NCBI GenBank assembly: GCA_963402885.1
Contig: OY727094.1
Span: forward strand, 35,218,501-35,282,500
Origin: Antedon bifida
Taxonomy: Eukaryota; Echinodermata; Crinoidea; Comatulida; Antedonidae
Direction of reading: 5' to 3'
Length of the DNA stretch: 64,000 bases
Under the pieces are notes generated by a model that saw nothing but the letters and a program-made list of their open reading frames with translations, ran no database searches and had not been told where the DNA came from. This document shows, piece after piece, positions 58,823-64,000 of the stretch (positions are counted from its first letter, which is position 1; each line of letters begins with the position of its first letter). The position numbers and the translations under genes are program-made.

Positions 58823-59730
58823 AGACCGACGTGAATGCTGCCTTACGAGTGAAAGAGTGAGTGCGAGAAACGGCGTGCAAAAGAACGGCAACTTTAGTCG
58901 CTATCATTGTTCGTAGTGCTTAGGAGAAATTTTCTTGTAGTTATTATGTTGTCCAGTAAAAACCCATTATTCATTGCTTCAGCGTAACCATTGTACAGAA
59001 ACTCATCGTGGAATGCTTTTAGAAAAAACGAGTTGAAAAAAATAATAATTATCGGTGACCAGGTTTAAAACTGCGAGGGAGGACCAGTCTGTTAATGTGT
59101 CTTAAATTAAATGTTCTGATATTTGCTAAGTTTTAAACTTTTATATTATAATAAATAACAGTTTTAAAAACCTCATACATTGTATAGTGTAAAATAATTA
59201 AATAATAAAATTTGCCAAAATACAGATTTTGGGGTAAAAATCAGTTTAAATTGTGGAATCTGTGTTGATCTCTCTTTGTATTGTTATGTATATCTTGGCT
59301 TAAACGGTAATTTTGTATCAAATTTTACAAAATAATAACTTGAAATATGTATAATTCCATTAGGAATTATTTTAAAATACAAATGTCTGTTCATGTTATT
59401 TGTTCCCCAAGATTTTTTACTATAATATGGAGTTTGTCTAAAGCAGAATATATTATGTACTAACTTTTAAAAAAACCTATTTTATTATTTTTAAAATTGA
59501 TGATGTACCTTGAGAAAATTGGTTGAAAATTATGTTGAAACAGATTTTGTATTTTTGTATTTGTCTGCATGAGTGAGGTTAAACAAAGGAATATTTTGGA
59601 AATAGTTGTTTTTTAAAACCCATTTGGCTTCTGTTCAGAAACTCTGTGTTCTCTGTTGTTTTTGTATCCCTTGTGTAATGTGTTAACTATTTATAAAGGC
59701 ATTACTGGTACTTGCGTAATAAATCTACCA
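58823..59730 (+). other. 3' UTR of the repeat-protein gene
   Basis: AATAAA signals at 59150-59155 and 59718-59723 on the coding strand; either could define the transcript end. Confidence 0.6.
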
Positions 59731-60866
59731 GAGTAGGGTGAAAAGAAAGTTTATTGGTGTGTTTGCTTTTTATTTCAATTGTAAATCAGGTTTTTAAATT
59801 GTGTGTGCCATGATGTGTTCAAACTTACATCTTTAGAATGACTTGTAGTAATCCATAATACAACTATTCATCGAATGAGGGCGCAGTGTGACTTTTTTTT
59901 CTCCTCTTCTTTTTTGTAGAGGGCTCACTATAATTTTTTTTAAATGTCACGTTGTTTCAGATCAGCCTGAGACCACAATAATAGTTGATATTGTTGTCTC
60001 AGGTTCAGTAAGGTAGTACATAATTATTCATTAAAAAATATGCAAAATGCGAGGTAAATTGAAGTGTGTAACATAATATTGATTTTGATTCGGGTTTTTT
60101 CACTTGATTTATGAATGAGCAGTTTATTGCCAAAATACCTAGTCAAAAAAACCGTTCGTGAATGTGCTTCGATATGATGACTATGTTGGTGATGCACTTG
60201 GCTGGCAGGTGGAGCATGGAGGTATGGCTGGAGGGTGGGGAGAGAACCAGAGGATAAACATAATTGTTTTATTATATTGATGATTTGATATCATCAATAT
60301 AAACAAAAACGCGCGCTCGAGTTGTGGACGGTGGAAGGGCTACGTCACACAAAGCGAGTGAGTTGACGAATCATAAAGCGATGATCCATCGCGTCATACT
60401 TTCTACTTGTATTTGGGTACAGTGACCGGGTTGGTGCATCCAAAACAGAATACTACATGATTCGGTCAAATTACGGTTGCGCTTGCGTTCTTATGGCGCG
60501 TCGCCAGTAATTTGGGTGATCTTATCTAACAACTGCAGTCTTACAGTACATTATCAATTTTAAAAGAGAACACATAATTAGGATTTTGTCGTGAATACGT
60601 TATCAACATGACATATTTGATAGCAATAAGGTTACGTTAATACAATAATTATATTAAAATTGTTCTAAAAACAAAGTTAATTAAAATTAATTTGTGTATG
60701 ATTTATGTCCACACATGCCCTTCAATGTGTTGACGACGGGAAGAATGTCGATCCCCGTGGGTGGAAATGATATTATATACACCCTATTAAGCCCTTGTTA
60801 GTTAAAATGATATTATAAGGATAACAGTTGCAATCGTTCAGATCATCAAGAAGGATTTCGGTACTA
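59731..60866. other. Intergenic DNA, no gene seen
   Basis: AT-rich with a short CpG-richer patch at about 60300-60500 (ACGCGCGCTCGAG). Nothing recognised. Confidence 0.5.
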
Positions 60867-61011
60867 AAGCTCTGTCTACACAATCAAACTAGTTCGACTA
60901 AAAAGTGTGATGTGCCCAAATATGGTAGTGATATGCCAAATTATGGTAGTGATATGACATCATCATCATTTTTTTTTTGTCACATACAGTTTGATAGTGT
61001 AGACAGAGCTT
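60867..61011 (+). mobile_element. MITE family 1, copy 18
   Basis: Both ends are present; flanked by TAA. The only full copy outside a gene in this window. Confidence 0.95.
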
Positions 61012-63756
61012 AAGAATTACCGAATTTGGAACGTAGGAGCTGGTATAAGGACGGTATTCGTCAACAGGGATTATTGTAACATGTTAGATCTACCTTACTG
61101 GCCTAAATTCGCATTTTGTGGGTGGCAGACGGTCGTCGGTGGTTCAACATAGGGCATATCCTGCCTACTAATAACAATGCTGCTGTGGATAACATTCAGC
61201 ATCATTCATGACTGAAATGTTGTAAATTGAATGAATCCAAATATATTATCATTATTATTGTTACAGGATAGTCAAGATTATAGGGCTGGGGGTCATGCGG
61301 AACCCCTGTACTCTCATATGATCCGCCCGGCATACTGCACACAATTACTGTATGAATGCGAGTTCTGTCACACGCCCGAAAGTGACAATGTTGGGTGGTG
61401 GTGACGAGTACAGAATTAGTTAATTTGAAAATCGGTTGATAGTGAAAGTTGATGTGTGAACGAGAGAACTACGTACACGATAACTCAAATTAAATTAACA
61501 AATTCCAAGTGATTCTGTAAATGTTGAGCAAGTGTTTAGACAGCTAGTAGTATTATATTATTTCAGTTAGTTATTTAATTATGACAAGGAACAGTATTTT
61601 TTTTTCAAGAAGAGAGTTATTAATTAAATCATATATTCAACGACCTTGGGCAGTTTAAAGCGAGCATATTATGTTCCAATTATGACATTAAAATGTTTAC
61701 CCGCTTCATTCATCACTCACGTTAGCCCCGTTTGTCACCGCATGTATGACACCAATTATGTCATCAGTTCATCGTCACCCAAAAACTTTCGTAAACCAAC
61801 TGTTATTGTCGTTAAAGGTTATGGTATAGATAAGTCATTTTATTTCAGAGGAAAAGTTACATAGTTGTGAACATTGTAAGGTCTTGTTTATACATTTGTT
61901 CTAGATAGATTTTTTTTGGGTATTTTATATTTATCTGTGTATAAGCCTAGAGCTTTTATTTTTTTATATTTTGATATTATATACCGTACTTTTAGTTCGA
62001 GCTGTTAGGGGGATTGAGTGTTTTTGAGTTTATAGAATAAAGTTAGAGTTCAACCAAATTTGTTTATTCGTACTGTTTTAATATTTTGCTATGAGTTGCT
62101 GACCGGAAAAGTTGGGGGTGGGTTACTATTTTCAGGTGCCTAATTTAAGATTAGTAATAGTAATTCACTCCTCTAATAGTAACCCCCCTTCTAATAGTAA
62201 CCCCCCTTCTAATAGTAACCCACCCTAAAAAACAATCAAAGAATAATATACGGTACTGGTTTTATATGTCGAGCGCCCTCACTTTACTTTCAAAACGGGT
62301 ACCCTACATTTCTCCCTATACTATACTGTATATACTCTTTTGAAACGGCACACACAGCCATCAAACACTGCACTATTCCCTAAATAGTAAACAGCCTTGC
62401 ATGACACCAATATTAAAGTAGGCCTATACGGCGTCAGATCTATCCATTAATTATTTTAGAAATAGCAAAAATTATCAATTAAATTAGCCTTGAATTATCA
62501 CTAATGTTTATTCCCATAGGGACCATACTAAATTTCGGATTCAAAACAGTTATAATTTAGGCCTAAGATATAACTGCAATATAGGCCTATTAATATATAA
62601 TTATATATCATAGCGTTTTGAATATTAGATCATGGACCCCATTGGAAATAATTGACACCGTATTTTTAATTGTCGACTTTATGGGTAATCCAGGTATTCT
62701 TTTTAAAAAATATTATTTGTATCAAAATTGATTTAATTAAATAAATATTTTTGAAAAACTAACTGGTTCGAAAGTGTGTATTTAAAAAAAACGAATTCCC
62801 ATAATAACGCATTGGCGTCAACAGTAAACGCAAAACGCGTGGACATTCTCCTGTAATCAAGTTCTTTTTGCAATAACAGCATGCATGGCATGGGTATGTG
62901 AGCTGTCTGGCTAGCCGAGGCTAGGCTACTTGCATACACTTCGGTTTGTGTTTAGTTAGGCCAATTTGCCACTCAACAGGTACGTGTATTATGTTATTTT
63001 ATCATTTCACGAATGAACAAACGTATAGGCCTACCCCTATCAAATATCATAATTATTTGCTAGGCCCACTTTTTGTTTGGTTAGGCGACCACAATTCAGT
63101 GTCGGTGTACACGAGGCGGGCCTGCCATGCACTGCACTGGGCTTGAACTGTGTTAATCACATTGCATGCTGACCTGATCATACAACATGATGATGAATCA
63201 CATTGTTTCTCCATACCAGAATTAAAATGGAGTCAAATCAAGTTTAGTTATTTGACGCCATCCATGATGATTGATTGGGAGTTAATGCCTATAGGGTGGA
63301 GGGTGGTCAAGCTGTGTGGGGCGATTTTTTGTGCCGATCAGAATTCGGGATCGTAAACGTAAAGGAGATCCTTGTACGTAGGCCCACGCCGCGCCTACAT
63401 CGCCTACATATCCATACAGTACAGAGGTCATAATATTCACGGAGAAGGGGCCTAGTTCTATGGATCAAAATGGTGGTGATGATGAAGAGCGGCCTAAATG
63501 TCATCAGCCCGAATAGGCCTACTTACTTAAATAATCGTTAATTATTTAAGTAAGCTACTCTATCAACGACAACACATGATGTATCTATAAATCACATTAT
63601 TGTTTACATTTGCCATAACTTTACATATTTTTTTTGGAACATTAATAATTGAGGCGGCGTTGTGGAGCCAATGGGTTTGGACCAAATCCGAGAATTGTGA
63701 TTGCATAATTTGATGTAGCCCATGACACGATATTGGGCGTTGTGCCTTGTCCTTAC
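61012..63756. other. Intergenic DNA, no gene seen
   Basis: Contains a short CTAATAGTAACCCCCC tandem repeat at about 62160-62225 and TAGGCCTA-type words. No exon, tRNA or MITE recognised. Confidence 0.5.
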
Positions 63757-64000
63757 TTTTCAAGTTGTTAATTTTCCTGGTTTCAATCTCAAGTTGTTAA
63801 TTTTGCTGATATTTCAATCTCAATTTCCTAATTTTGCTGATTTAAATCTCAAGTTCTTAATTTTGCTGGTTTCAATCTCAAGTTCTAGATTTGGACGATT
63901 TCAATCTCAAATTCTTAATTTTCCTGGTTTCAATCTCAAGTTTTTATTTTTTTTTATTTCAATCTCAAGTTAGTAATTTTGCTGGTTTCAATCTGAAGTT
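63757..64000. repeat. About 28-bp minisatellite running off the window
   Basis: About eight diverged units of TTTCAATCTCAAGTTCTTAA plus TTTTGCTGG. The array is incomplete at the window edge. Confidence 0.93.

Overview
The window is animal nuclear DNA. It is AT-rich, with multi-exon genes carrying GT/AG introns, intact Pol III tRNA sequences, and a dense load of short palindromic elements and minisatellites. The gene set (six-repeat Neuralized-like 4, ING4/5, a class IA PI3K, a Gfo/Idh/MocA oxidoreductase) and the abundant GGCCTA-type motifs fit an invertebrate deuterostome, most likely an echinoderm. I inferred the lineage from protein content and repeat style; no marker here settles the species.

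Layout. (1) 591-12929, minus: NEURL4-like gene, 25 coding exons, all six NHR domains, 3' end beyond the window start. (2) 13313-13384, plus: tRNA-Pro(TGG). (3) 14627-18013, minus: complete ING5/ING4-type gene, 8 coding exons. (4) 20851-31030, minus: complete class IA PI3K p110 beta/delta-type gene, 17 coding exons, 1048 residues. (5) About 31.2-41.2 kb: gene-free. It holds two identical tRNA-bearing direct repeats inserted into a minisatellite, a 3.5-kb foldback-like composite element, tRNA-derived SINE pieces and several palindromes. (6) 41268-49088, minus: complete Gfo/Idh/MocA oxidoreductase, 11 coding exons; one intron holds a 1.9-kb, 22-bp minisatellite. (7) 51834-58822, plus: an unrecognised acidic repeat protein of 197 residues, five coding exons, every intron phase 0 and at the same place inside a repeated motif. 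(8) 58.8-64.0 kb: its 3' UTR, then gene-free DNA ending in a 28-bp minisatellite that runs off the window.

I joined exons by hand, and reading frame is preserved across every junction in all five genes, which is the main support for the models. Two of the genes are signalling or chromatin regulators (PI3K; an ING subunit of histone acetyltransferase complexes) and one is a centrosomal/ubiquitin adaptor (NEURL4). I see no evidence that the neighbours form one pathway.

Repeats. The dominant one is a MITE family of 130-180 bp (18 copies found, 16 in introns) with inverted ends starting AAGCTCTGTCTACACTATC. At least six other palindromic elements, four dispersed SINE-like families, a Penelope-like remnant and about 18 tandem arrays are present. 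The most striking signals are the exon-per-repeat protein at 51.8-58.8 kb, and an 11-bp tandem array in a PI3K intron whose unit contains the FOXO binding element TTGTTTAC, about 34 times.
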